NCBI RefSeq assembly: GCF_009674565.1
Contig: NZ_WKJL01000018.1
Coordinates: 57,696 to 121,695, forward strand
DNA length: 64,000 nucleotides
Source: Duganella aquatilis
GTDB lineage: Bacteria > Pseudomonadota > Gammaproteobacteria > Burkholderiales > Burkholderiaceae_D
Direction: 5' to 3'
The notes below the pieces were generated by a model. It had not been told where the DNA came from and did no database searches. It was given only the letters and a program-made list of their open reading frames with translations. This document shows, piece by piece, positions 18,352-26,344 of this stretch. The position numbers and the translations under genes are program-made. Every line of letters starts with the position of its first letter. Position 1 is the first letter of the stretch.

Positions 18352-18969
18352 ATGTATTACGGAGAGCGCTTCAACAGCATCACGCACACCGTCGGCGCTG
18401 CGCTGGCCGCCATCGGCGGCACACTGCTGATCGTCCAGGCCGCCCGCAGCGGCGACGCCTGGAAGGTCGTCAGTTGCAGCATCTACGCCGCCACCTTGCT
18501 GGCGCTGTACCTGACGTCGACGCTGTACCACAGCCTGCGCGGCCGCGCCAAGGACGTACTGCGGCAGATGGACTATTGCGCCATCTACCTGCTGATCGCC
18601 GGCAGCTACACGCCGTTCACGCTGGTCAGCCTGCGCGGCGCGTGGGGCTGGTCGCTGTTCGGCGTGGTGTGGGGGCTGGCGCTGATCGGCATCGTGCAGG
18701 AGCTACTGTTCGCCAAAGGCGCGCGCGTGCTTTCGCTATTGATCTACGTGGCGATGGGCTGGGTGGGCGTGATCGGCGCCAGTCCGCTGATCGATGCGCT
18801 GGGCTGGAACGGTTTTATGTGGCTGGCGGTAGGTGGCCTGGTGTACACCGTGGGCATCGCCTTCTTTGTCACCGACCACAAATGGCGCTACGGGCACGGC
18901 GTCTGGCATTTGTTTGTACTGGGCGGCAGCGCATGCCACTTCGGCGCTGTCATGCTCTATGTGGCGTAA
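18352..18969 (+). CDS. Hemolysin III / PAQR family membrane protein
   Basis: A 205-aa protein from ATG 18352 (MYYGERFNSITHTVGAALAA). It has seven hydrophobic segments and the family's conserved polar residues: SxxxH in helix 1 (SITHTVGA), STLYHSLRGRAKDVLRQMDY, and the C-terminal HGVWHLFVLGGSACHF, whose histidines are thought to bind a metal. Bacterial members (YqfA/TrhA) affect membrane fluidity or energetics; haemolysis is a historical label. The LysR gene follows 13 bases downstream. Confidence 0.9.
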   Translation: MYYGERFNSITHTVGAALAAIGGTLLIVQAARSGDAWKVVSCSIYAATLLALYLTSTLYHSLRGRAKDVLRQMDYCAIYLLIAGSYTPFTLVSLRGAWGWSLFGVVWGLALIGIVQELLFAKGARVLSLLIYVAMGWVGVIGASPLIDALGWNGFMWLAVGGLVYTVGIAFFVTDHKWRYGHGVWHLFVLGGSACHFGAVMLYVA

Positions 18970-18982
18970 GGATGGAACACCC

Positions 18983-19864
18983 GTGGAAATCAATTCGGAC
19001 GATTTAAAAACCTTCATCACCGTCATCGACAGCGGCACCTTGAGCGCGGCGTCGGTGCATCTCGGGCAGACCACGTCCGGCGTCAGCCGCGCGTTGTCGC
19101 GGCTGGAGGACAAGCTGGCCACCTCGCTGCTGACGCGCACCACGCGCCGCATGGAGCTGACCGAAGAAGGCCACCTGTTCCTGGAAAAGGCCCGCGCCAT
19201 CCTCGGCGCGATGGAGGAGGCCGAAGAAACCATCCGCATCCGCCGCCAGAAGCCGGCCGGCCGCCTGTGCATCGACGCCGCCTCGCCGTTCATGCTGCAT
19301 TGCGTGGTGCCGCACATGGCCGAATTCCGCGCCATGTATCCGGACATCCGCCTGGAGTTGAGCAGCAACGACCAGATCGCCGACCTGATCGAGCACCGTA
19401 CCGACATCGCCATCCGCATCGGCGCGCTGAATGATTCGACGCTGCACGCGCGCGCCCTCACTTCCAGTCCGCTGTACGTGCTGGCCAGCCCGGAATACCT
19501 GGCGCGCCACGGCACGCCGCAAACGCCGGAAGATCTGGCGCAGCACTCGCTGCTAGGCTTTGTGCAGTATGAACTGGGCAACCAGTGGCCGTTGCGTCAC
19601 GCCAGCGGCAACAGCCTGCCGGTGACGCCGTCGCTGTCGGCGTCCAGCGGCGAAACGCTGCGCCAGCTGGCGCTGGCGGGCCAGGGCATCGTCTGCCTGG
19701 CGGACTTCATGACCCGCGACGACATCGCGGCCGGCCGCCTGGTCAAGGTGCTGGAAGCCGACTACACCGGCTATCGTCAGCAGATCCACGCGGTCTACTA
19801 CCGCAACACGCTGCTGGCGCAGCGCATCAGCTGCTTCCTGGAGTTTTTGCAGCAAAAACTCTGA
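18983..19864 (+). CDS. LysR family transcriptional regulator
   Basis: A 293-aa LysR regulator starting at GTG 18983 behind AAGGATGGAACACCC. The winged helix is at residues 4-62 (LKTFITVIDSGTLSAASVHL, then TTSGVSRALSRLEDKLA) and the effector-binding domain follows, with PAGRLCIDAASPFMLHC at its start. It sits 13 bases after the PAQR gene in the same direction, so the two are probably co-transcribed. No divergent target is present, so its regulon is unclear. Confidence 0.9.
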   Translation: MEINSDDLKTFITVIDSGTLSAASVHLGQTTSGVSRALSRLEDKLATSLLTRTTRRMELTEEGHLFLEKARAILGAMEEAEETIRIRRQKPAGRLCIDAASPFMLHCVVPHMAEFRAMYPDIRLELSSNDQIADLIEHRTDIAIRIGALNDSTLHARALTSSPLYVLASPEYLARHGTPQTPEDLAQHSLLGFVQYELGNQWPLRHASGNSLPVTPSLSASSGETLRQLALAGQGIVCLADFMTRDDIAAGRLVKVLEADYTGYRQQIHAVYYRNTLLAQRISCFLEFLQQKL

Positions 19865-20031
19865 GCAGTAGTAGTGTGCGGGCCCGTACAGAGCGAAATC
19901 GGGCGCGTGGCTACACTGGCCTTGCGTGCCTGGAGCGCATCTCCCAAGGATGAGCAGCTCGGCAGCAGGTAAGCCGGTAGCCTCAAGTACCGGCACCAGA
20001 TCAACGATGTTGCCGCCGCATGGAGGTCATC

Positions 20032-20190
20032 ATGACGCAGACTACTCACCCTTCGAAGCACGTGGTACGTGCCTATCTTGAGCGCCGTTCGCACGAGGTG
20101 AAACCGCCGCCAACGCCGGAAGAAATCCGCCGCCAGCTCGGCTGGGGCCTGATGGCCTTCGAACAAAAAGTCGGCAACGGCCGCAACTGA
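20032..20190 (+). CDS. Small hypothetical protein (52 aa)
   Basis: A short frame (MTQTTHPSKHVVRAYLERRS...) with an excellent ribosome site, GGAGGTCATC before ATG 20032, and a clean terminator 9 bases after its stop. The product is basic, with a Pro-rich middle (EVKPPPTPEEIRRQLGWGL) and no membrane segment. An 8-base-loop hairpin (19973-19994) lies in its leader. I do not recognise a family. The expression signals on both sides are the main support. Confidence 0.6.
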   Translation: MTQTTHPSKHVVRAYLERRSHEVKPPPTPEEIRRQLGWGLMAFEQKVGNGRN

Positions 20191-20198
20191 CCGTCCCC

Positions 20199-20232
20199 AA
20201 AACGCACCCGGCCGACGGCGTGCGTTTTTTTT
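20199..20232 (+). terminator. Terminator after the 52-aa gene
   Basis: AAAACGCAC pairs with GTGCGTTTT around a 12-base GC-rich loop, followed by a long T run. It is largely symmetrical but is oriented to serve the small gene upstream. Confidence 0.75.
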
Positions 20233-20330
20233 CGCCGTTCACCGGCGCTTTTCCGCCGTTCGCCGAATAGCGGTTTCCCCGCCAGCCGTTCCCCGGTATT
20301 GTTCCATTCATACCGACTTGGGGGACTAAC

Positions 20331-20711
20331 ATGAACGTAGAAACTGCTTACCGCTGGCGCAAACAGCTGGTCTGGGGCCTGGCACTGATTATCGCCGGGA
20401 CCGTCATCCTGCTGGCGCAATTCGACATCCTGGACATCGACCTGAACCCGGCGCACTTCTGGCGCTGGTGGCCCTGGCTGGTCGTGGTCAGCGGCATCAC
20501 CAAGATCATCCCGCCAACCACCTCGCGCCACTTCACCGAAGGCTGGTGGGAGATCTTCTTCGCCGGCTGGTGGTACGTCTCCTTCAACCACATCTGGGGC
20601 CTGGGCTTCGGCCAGACCTGGCCGGCGCTGCTGGTGGCCTGGGGCGTGGGCATGATGCTGCGCCCACTGCTGGATAATATCTTCCCACCATCGGTCAAGG
20701 AGCAAGCATGA
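20331..20711 (+). CDS. LiaI-LiaF-like transmembrane protein (DUF5668)
   Basis: A 126-aa membrane protein with four short hydrophobic helices (VWGLALIIAGTVILLAQFDI, then WRWWPWLVVVSGITKII and others) matching the LiaI-LiaF transmembrane region. ATG 20331 follows GGGGGACTAAC. It overlaps the next gene by ATGA and heads a four-gene unit with a LiaF-like protein, a LytS-type kinase and a LytTR regulator. That suggests a role in sensing envelope stress, by analogy with LiaFSR. Confidence 0.8.
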   Translation: MNVETAYRWRKQLVWGLALIIAGTVILLAQFDILDIDLNPAHFWRWWPWLVVVSGITKIIPPTTSRHFTEGWWEIFFAGWWYVSFNHIWGLGFGQTWPALLVAWGVGMMLRPLLDNIFPPSVKEQA

Positions 20712-21421
20712 AAAGCCGTCGCCGCGAGCGCAATCCCGCCACGCAGATGATCATCGGCCTGTTCGTCATCGGCGTCGGCATGATGTTCCTGCTCGATAAC
20801 CTGGGCTGGCTGGACTTCGATTTCCGCATCCACGTCTTCCCGACCATCCTGATCGTGGCCGGCATCCTCAAAGTGCTGCAGACCCGCACCCAGTCCGGCG
20901 TCGTGGTGGGCGGCATGCTGATACTGGCGGGCTGTCTGTTCATGCTGAAGGAAATGGGCTGGCTGGACATCGACTGGCGCACCTTGTGGCCGGTGTTCAT
21001 GATCATTGCCGGCGTGGCGGTGGTATTCAAATCCAGCCGGCGCGCCGAGGCCTCGTCCACCGCCATCTTCTCGGACAACCACAAGGACAGCGACGATACG
21101 CTGATCAACGCCACCGCCATCATGGGCAGCTTCAAGCGCCGCATCACCACGCCGGAATTCCGGGGCGGCGAGATCACCGCCATCATGGGCGGCTGCGACC
21201 TGGACCTGCGCCAGTCGTCGATCAACGGCGAGGCTGTGCTGAATGTCTACGCGCTGTTCGGCGGCATCACCATCAAGGTGCCGGTCGACTGGACCGTGGT
21301 GCTGGACGGTACGCCGATCATGGGCGGCTTTGAAGAGAAGACCGTGCCGCCCACCAGCACCGGCAAGCAGCTGATCGTGCGCGGCTACGTGATCATGGGC
21401 GGACTGGAAGTGCGTAACTGA
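20708..21421 (+). CDS. LiaF-like protein (DUF5668 plus C-terminal LiaF domain)
   Basis: A 237-aa protein. Residues about 12-105 hold four hydrophobic helices of the DUF5668 type, and residues about 125-237 form a beta-helix-like LiaF/YvqF C-terminal domain with repeated IMGG motifs (ATAIMGSFKRR, ITAIMGGCDLDL, TPIMGGFEE, YVIMGGLEV). LiaF proteins restrain the cognate kinase in Gram-positive LiaFSR systems. Here it is overlapped by one base with the LytS-type kinase gene, so a similar brake on that kinase is likely, but this is inferred. Confidence 0.85.
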   Translation: MKSRRRERNPATQMIIGLFVIGVGMMFLLDNLGWLDFDFRIHVFPTILIVAGILKVLQTRTQSGVVVGGMLILAGCLFMLKEMGWLDIDWRTLWPVFMIIAGVAVVFKSSRRAEASSTAIFSDNHKDSDDTLINATAIMGSFKRRITTPEFRGGEITAIMGGCDLDLRQSSINGEAVLNVYALFGGITIKVPVDWTVVLDGTPIMGGFEEKTVPPTSTGKQLIVRGYVIMGGLEVRN

Positions 21422-22500
21422 TGCTGGAGATTTCCTCCACCCGGCGCGGCTTGGTCATCTACCTGCTGGTGTGGCTGTTCCTCGGCTGCGCGCTTGGCGG
21501 CGTGATCTCCGTGGCCAGCGACACGCCGCTGGCCAACGCCATGCTGTTCGCCATTCCGCTGAACCTGGTGTACGCCTTCGCGGCGGGCTATTCGGCCTAC
21601 TACCTGTGCCGCGCCTATCCGCTCGGCGGACACCGGCCGGGGCAGATCGCGCTGGTACTGACGTTTGCGGCGGTGGTGTCGGGCTTTCTGTGGCTGGTGA
21701 TCGGCAATCTGTGGAACGGGCTTTGCCTGCTGCTCGGGACACGCTGGAGCGGCATCGAGATTACGCCGCACCTGTCGATGCTGATTGTTGCACTGGGCGT
21801 GCTGCTGTATGGCTTTGCGGCGGCGCTGCATTATCTGGTGATCGAGTTCGTGCGCGCCAAGAACGCCGAGCAGCGCGAGCTGGAATCGCTGCTGATGGCG
21901 CAGGAGGCCGAGCTACGCATGCTGCGCACGCAGATCGATCCGCACTTTCTGTTCAACAGCCTGAATTCGATCAGTGCGCTGACGTCGCAAGATCCCAAGG
22001 CGGCGCGGCGCATGACGCTGGAGCTGGCCAGCTTCTTCCGTCAGAGCCTGGGGATGGAAGCGCACAAGAAAGTCACGCTGGGCGAGGAGATGATTTTAAT
22101 CCGCCACTTCCTGGCGATCGAGCAGGTGCGCTTCGGCGAACGCTTGCGGGTGGAGGAAGTGATGGGGGAAGGCGCGGCCGAATGCCTGGTGCCGCCGATG
22201 ATCATCCAGCCGCTGGTGGAGAACGCCGTCAAGCACGGCATCTGCAATATGCCGGAAGGCGGCACGGTGCGCATCACCGCGCGGCGCGCCGGATCGATAC
22301 TGCATATCGGCGTCGCCAATCCGGTGGACGAGGATATGGCGTCGATCCGCAGCGAAGGCCACGGCATCGGCTTGACCAATGTGCGCCAGCGCCTGTCGGG
22401 CGCCTACAAACACGAAGCCGGCATCCATTGGGGCCGGAAGGACAACAGCTTTGGCGTGGACATCACAATGCCCGCGCAAACGAGCGAAGAAGGGGAGTAG
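21421..22500 (+). CDS. LytS/YehU-type sensor histidine kinase
   Basis: A 359-aa membrane kinase with four N-terminal hydrophobic helices (residues about 10-140), then the His_kinase (PF06580) motif with LRTQIDPHFLFNSLNSISAL carrying the phosphoacceptor His, and an HATPase domain with PLVENAVKHGI (N box) and GHGIGLTNVRQRL (G box). It is the kinase partner of the LytTR regulator encoded 4 bases downstream. It has no recognisable extracellular sensor domain, which fits sensing through the LiaF-like neighbours. Confidence 0.9.
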   Translation: MLEISSTRRGLVIYLLVWLFLGCALGGVISVASDTPLANAMLFAIPLNLVYAFAAGYSAYYLCRAYPLGGHRPGQIALVLTFAAVVSGFLWLVIGNLWNGLCLLLGTRWSGIEITPHLSMLIVALGVLLYGFAAALHYLVIEFVRAKNAEQRELESLLMAQEAELRMLRTQIDPHFLFNSLNSISALTSQDPKAARRMTLELASFFRQSLGMEAHKKVTLGEEMILIRHFLAIEQVRFGERLRVEEVMGEGAAECLVPPMIIQPLVENAVKHGICNMPEGGTVRITARRAGSILHIGVANPVDEDMASIRSEGHGIGLTNVRQRLSGAYKHEAGIHWGRKDNSFGVDITMPAQTSEEGE

Positions 22501-22504
22501 GGCA

Positions 22505-23236
22505 ATGCGTATCATCATTGTGGACGACGAAATGCTGGCGCGCGGCGTGGTGCGCGAATATCTGTCCGAGCATGCGGACGTGGAGATCGTGGCTGAATGT
22601 GCCAACGGCTTCGAGGCGGTGAAAGCGATTACCGAGCTGTCGCCGGACCTGGTGTTCCTGGATATCCAGATGCCGAAGCTGGACGGCTTCGAGGTGGCGG
22701 AACTGGCGGGCAGCAAGACGCGCTACATCTTCGCCACGGCGTTCGACCAGTATGCGATCAAGGCGTTTGAATTCCATGCGCTGGATTATCTGCTGAAGCC
22801 TTTCAGTCAGCAGCGTTTCGACCAGGCGCTGGCGCATGCGCGCGCCAATCTCGGCGCCGGCGATGGCGCGGTCGAGAAGATGGTGCGCGAAGCCACCGGC
22901 CGCAACAAGCCGCTGGGCCGCGTGCTGATACGCGATGGCGCCAAGGTCCACGTCATCAATGCCGACAAGATCGAACATGTCGAGGCGCAGGACGATTATG
23001 TGCAGATCCGTTCGGAAGGCAAGTCGTATCTGAAGAACCAGCGCATGTCGGAGCTGGAGGAACAGCTGGATGGCGAGCAGTTCCTGCGCATTCACCGTTC
23101 GTACATCGTCAACATCGCGTTTGTGGACCGCATCGAGCAGGCCACCAAGGACAGTTATGCGGCAGTCCTCAAGGATGGCAGCAAACTGCCCATCAGTCGT
23201 ACCGGCTATCAGAAAATCAAGACCGTGATGCAGTAA
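22505..23236 (+). CDS. LytTR-type response regulator
   Basis: A 243-aa regulator from ATG 22505: a receiver domain (MRIIIVDDEMLARGVVREYL, phosphoacceptor Asp in LVFLDIQMPKLDG) followed by a LytTR DNA-binding domain from about residue 140 (HVINADKIEHVEAQDDYVQI, FLRIHRSYIVN, ISRTGYQKIK). The frame is open further upstream, but the extension overlaps the kinase gene. It completes the LiaI/LiaF/LytS/LytR unit. Target promoters are not identifiable here. Confidence 0.93.
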   Translation: MRIIIVDDEMLARGVVREYLSEHADVEIVAECANGFEAVKAITELSPDLVFLDIQMPKLDGFEVAELAGSKTRYIFATAFDQYAIKAFEFHALDYLLKPFSQQRFDQALAHARANLGAGDGAVEKMVREATGRNKPLGRVLIRDGAKVHVINADKIEHVEAQDDYVQIRSEGKSYLKNQRMSELEEQLDGEQFLRIHRSYIVNIAFVDRIEQATKDSYAAVLKDGSKLPISRTGYQKIKTVMQ

Positions 23237-23266
23237 CGCTGCATCGCTTACCAAAGGAGAAAAAAG

Positions 23267-23461
23267 ATGGATTGGCTTACCACGGTGTCCCCGATATTAA
23301 TTCCGATTGTTGCGCTGCTGATTCCGATAGTCGGCATCATTGCCGGCGCGGTGCTGAAGGTACAGAAGCTCCAGCTTCTGCACGAGACCATCCGCGCCCT
23401 GAGCGCGAATGGGCAGCAGATTCCGCAGGAACTCCTGGATAAAATTCTTGATAAAAAATGA
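23267..23461 (+). CDS. Small single-pass membrane protein
   Basis: A 64-aa protein with strong ribosome site AAAGGAGAAAAAAG before ATG 23267. One long hydrophobic stretch (LIPIVALLIPIVGIIAGAVL) is followed by a cytoplasmic tail, QLLHETIRALSANGQQIPQE, of a type found in DUF6249-like small membrane proteins. It lies 30 bases after the LytTR gene and may be part of, or regulated with, that unit. The family match is from memory and tentative. Confidence 0.65.
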   Translation: MDWLTTVSPILIPIVALLIPIVGIIAGAVLKVQKLQLLHETIRALSANGQQIPQELLDKILDKK

Positions 23462-23486
23462 TGGCCGGAGCGGCCGGCCAAATTAA

Positions 23487-23945
23487 TTATTTGTTGGAGC
23501 GGTGCCCGTAACTGAGCGCGCGGGTGACTTGCCACACGCCGTCACGCAGCCGCCAGATGATGGTGAATTCGGCGATGCCTTCGCACTTGTTGCTGCTGAA
23601 GTGACAGAAGATGTGCGAGCCGGTGGCGATGGCGCCAAAGTCCTTCACCGGCACCACCTTCAAGCTGCCCGGCACCAGCTCGCGGCGATAATTGCCGCAG
23701 ACGTTGTTGCGGGTGTTGGCAATCATGGCGTCGCGCGTCCAGGTGACGCCGCCGTTATCGTGATAGAACTCGATATTGGTGTCGAAGTAGCTGGCGTACT
23801 TGTCCAGCTGCCCTGGCTTGTCGCACTGGTTGAAGGCATTGAACATGTCCGTGTCCAGCTGTGCAATCGTGGCGGTGAGGGCGGCGTCGTCGGCCGCGTG
23901 CGCCATGCTAGTCAAGGCAAATAACAAGATTCCCAGCTTTTTCAT
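23487..23945 (-). CDS. Exported SnoaL/DUF4440-like protein
   Basis: A 152-aa protein with a signal peptide (KLGILLFALTSMAHA) and an NTF2-like fold: the helix with FNAFNQCDKPGQLDKYASYF, then NIEFYHDNGGVTWTRDAMIA, and closing strands with FTIIWRLRDGVWQVTRALSY. Members of this fold include enzymes and binding proteins; the function here is unknown. It is transcribed convergently to the small membrane protein gene. Confidence 0.8.
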   Translation of the reverse strand: MKKLGILLFALTSMAHAADDAALTATIAQLDTDMFNAFNQCDKPGQLDKYASYFDTNIEFYHDNGGVTWTRDAMIANTRNNVCGNYRRELVPGSLKVVPVKDFGAIATGSHIFCHFSSNKCEGIAEFTIIWRLRDGVWQVTRALSYGHRSNK

Positions 23946-23995
23946 GATCGGCTCCGTGTCGTTGCGATAAACGCAATCTTATCGCACGCCGCTGC

Positions 23996-26344
23996 TCAGG
24001 CGTCGGCGTTTTCCGATGAACCGTTGATTGCGAGGGGCGAATGGCGTTCTACGCGCCACCAACTGGGCATCAGTTCCTGGATTTCCGGCCGGCCGAAGCG
24101 GTCGTCGATCAGGTAGACGGTGCCGCGATCGGATTGCGTGCGGATCACGCGGCCGGCGGCCTGCACCACTTTCTGCATGCCGGGATAGGTGTAGGTGTAG
24201 TCGTAGCCGGCGCCGAAGATGGTTTCCATGCGCGCCCGTATCTGCTCGTTGACCGGATTAATCTGCGGCAGGCCGAGCGTGGCGACAAACGCGCCGATCA
24301 GCCGCGCGCCCGGCAAGTCGACGCCTTCGCCGAACGAGCCGCCCAGCACGGCGAAGCCGATGCCTTCGCTGTCGAGCGTGAAGCGTTCCAGGAACTGCGC
24401 GCGCTCCGCCTCGTCCATGCGGCGCGACTGGCGCCACACCGGCACGTCAGGATGCAGCTCGCTGAACTGGTTGGCGGCTTTTTCCATGTAATCGAAGCTG
24501 CTGAAGAAGGCCAGGTAGTTGCCACGCTGTTGCGCGTACTGCTTGCCCATCAGCTCCGCGATGGGCCGCAGCGATTGCTGGCGATGGGCGTAGCGCGTCG
24601 AGATGTGCGCCGCCACTTGCACCGACAGCTGTTCCGCCACGAACGGCGATTCCACGTCCACCCAGGCGGTAGTCTCCGGCATGCCGAGCATGTCGCCGAA
24701 ATAATTCCATGGACTGAGCGTGGCCGAGAACAGCGCCGTGGTATGCGTGCTTTCAAAGCGCGGCTTCAGGTACGGCGCCGGCACGATGTTGCGGATGCAG
24801 AGCACCGAGTTGCTGTTGCTGGCGCGCGCACCGGCGGCCTTTTCGATATCGAACAGCGCATGGTCGCCGAAGCTTTCGGCCAGCCGCGCAAACATCAGCG
24901 CATTGAAGTAGAAGCTTTGCAGGTCCGGCTCCACGTAGCCCGGATGGTCGGCCATGTAGTCGGAGATGGCGGTGGACGCCGTTTGCAAGGCGCCCATGAA
25001 TTTGTCCGGCAGCTCGGCGTAGGACTGGTACTCGGTCGCCTGGTCTTTCTCCAGCTGGTTCCATTGCTTGTGCACGCGGTCCAGCGGTTTTTTCAACTCG
25101 TCGGGGACGATCTTGCGCAGCAGGCGCAGGCTGTCGTGCTCCATGTCGGCCGAATACATCTTGCGCGCGCGGGACACCATATTGTGCGCTTCGTCCACCA
25201 GCACGTTGACCTTCCAGTCGTTGAGCTGCGTCAGGCTGTGCAGCATGGCGCTGATGTCGAAGTAGTAGTTGTAGTCGCCGATGACGATGTCGCTCCAGCG
25301 CGCCATCTCGCTGCTCAAATAATACGGACAGACGTTGTGGGCGAGGGCGATGGCGCGCAGCGTATCGCGGTCCAGCGCCGGCGGCGCGCTGCCGTTCGCG
25401 GACGGCGCCATGATCGCCAGCGCCGATTCGCGCGCGGCCGGCAGGCGGTCGTAAAAGCCCTTGGCCAGCGGGCAGGAATCGCCGTGGCAGGCCTTGTCCG
25501 GATTGACGCAGGCGGTGCTCTTGGCGGCCAGCTCCAGCGTGCGCAAGGGCAGCAGTGGCGCGCCTTCGCGGATCAGGTCCACTGCATCGAGCGCCATCTG
25601 CCGGCCCGAGGTTTTCGCGGCCAGGAAGAAGATCTTGTCGACGCCATGTTCGGCGCTGGCCTTCAGCATCGGGAACAGGCTGCCGACGGTTTTGCCGATG
25701 CCGGTCGGCGCTTGCGCCAGCAGGCACACCTTGCGGTTGCTGGCGCGGTACATGGCTTCGGCGAGCTGGCGCTGGCCGGGACGGAAATCGGCGTAGGGGA
25801 AGCGCATCGCCTTCAGCTGCTGGTCGCGTTCCGCGCGGTGCGCCATTTCCTGCTCTGCCCATTGCAGGAACAGGCCGCACTGCTGTTCGAAGTAGGCTTG
25901 CAGGCCGGCGGCGCTGTGGTCCTCGTGCAGCACGGTTTCCTTCTGGCTGCCGATGTCGAAATACACCAGCGCCAGGCGCACCTTGTCGAGTCCCTGGTCC
26001 TGGCACAGCAGGTGGCCGTAGATTTTTACCTGCGCCCAGTGCAGCGCGCGCTGGTTGTCCGGCATCTTTTTCAGGTCGCCGCGATAGGTCTTGATTTCCT
26101 CCAGGCGGTTGGCGCGGATGTCGTAGCCGTCGGCGCGGCCGCGCACGTGCAGCGGGCCGAAGTCGCCGGACAGCGCAATCTCGGTCTGGTAGTCGTCGTC
26201 GCGGCGCGCCGTCACCACGCCATGGCCGGCGATGCCTTCCTGCGCGGTGGGCGAGGGCGTGAAGCGCAGATCGAGGTCGCCGGCCTTGGCGGTGAACTCG
26301 CACAGCGCGCGCACGGCGACGGTGTAGCGGGCCGGCTGCGTCAT
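23996..26344 (-). CDS. XPD/DinG-like ATP-dependent DNA helicase with Fe-S cysteines
   Basis: A 782-aa superfamily 2 helicase. Walker A is LLAQAPTGIGKTVGSLFPML near residue 215. Four cysteines follow (ACVNPDKACHGDSCPLAKGF, then HNVCPYYLS) in the pattern of the XPD/DinG 4Fe-4S cluster. The DEAH box is VLVDEAHN near 385, and C-terminal motifs include GSFGEGVDLPGARL and QAAGRVIRTQSDRGTVYLID. The N-terminal 190 residues resemble a PD-(D/E)XK nuclease module. It starts at ATG 26344, overlapping the stop of the FAN1-type nuclease gene by ATGA, so the two are coupled and probably act together in DNA repair. Confidence 0.92.
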   Translation of the reverse strand: MTQPARYTVAVRALCEFTAKAGDLDLRFTPSPTAQEGIAGHGVVTARRDDDYQTEIALSGDFGPLHVRGRADGYDIRANRLEEIKTYRGDLKKMPDNQRALHWAQVKIYGHLLCQDQGLDKVRLALVYFDIGSQKETVLHEDHSAAGLQAYFEQQCGLFLQWAEQEMAHRAERDQQLKAMRFPYADFRPGQRQLAEAMYRASNRKVCLLAQAPTGIGKTVGSLFPMLKASAEHGVDKIFFLAAKTSGRQMALDAVDLIREGAPLLPLRTLELAAKSTACVNPDKACHGDSCPLAKGFYDRLPAARESALAIMAPSANGSAPPALDRDTLRAIALAHNVCPYYLSSEMARWSDIVIGDYNYYFDISAMLHSLTQLNDWKVNVLVDEAHNMVSRARKMYSADMEHDSLRLLRKIVPDELKKPLDRVHKQWNQLEKDQATEYQSYAELPDKFMGALQTASTAISDYMADHPGYVEPDLQSFYFNALMFARLAESFGDHALFDIEKAAGARASNSNSVLCIRNIVPAPYLKPRFESTHTTALFSATLSPWNYFGDMLGMPETTAWVDVESPFVAEQLSVQVAAHISTRYAHRQQSLRPIAELMGKQYAQQRGNYLAFFSSFDYMEKAANQFSELHPDVPVWRQSRRMDEAERAQFLERFTLDSEGIGFAVLGGSFGEGVDLPGARLIGAFVATLGLPQINPVNEQIRARMETIFGAGYDYTYTYPGMQKVVQAAGRVIRTQSDRGTVYLIDDRFGRPEIQELMPSWWRVERHSPLAINGSSENADA

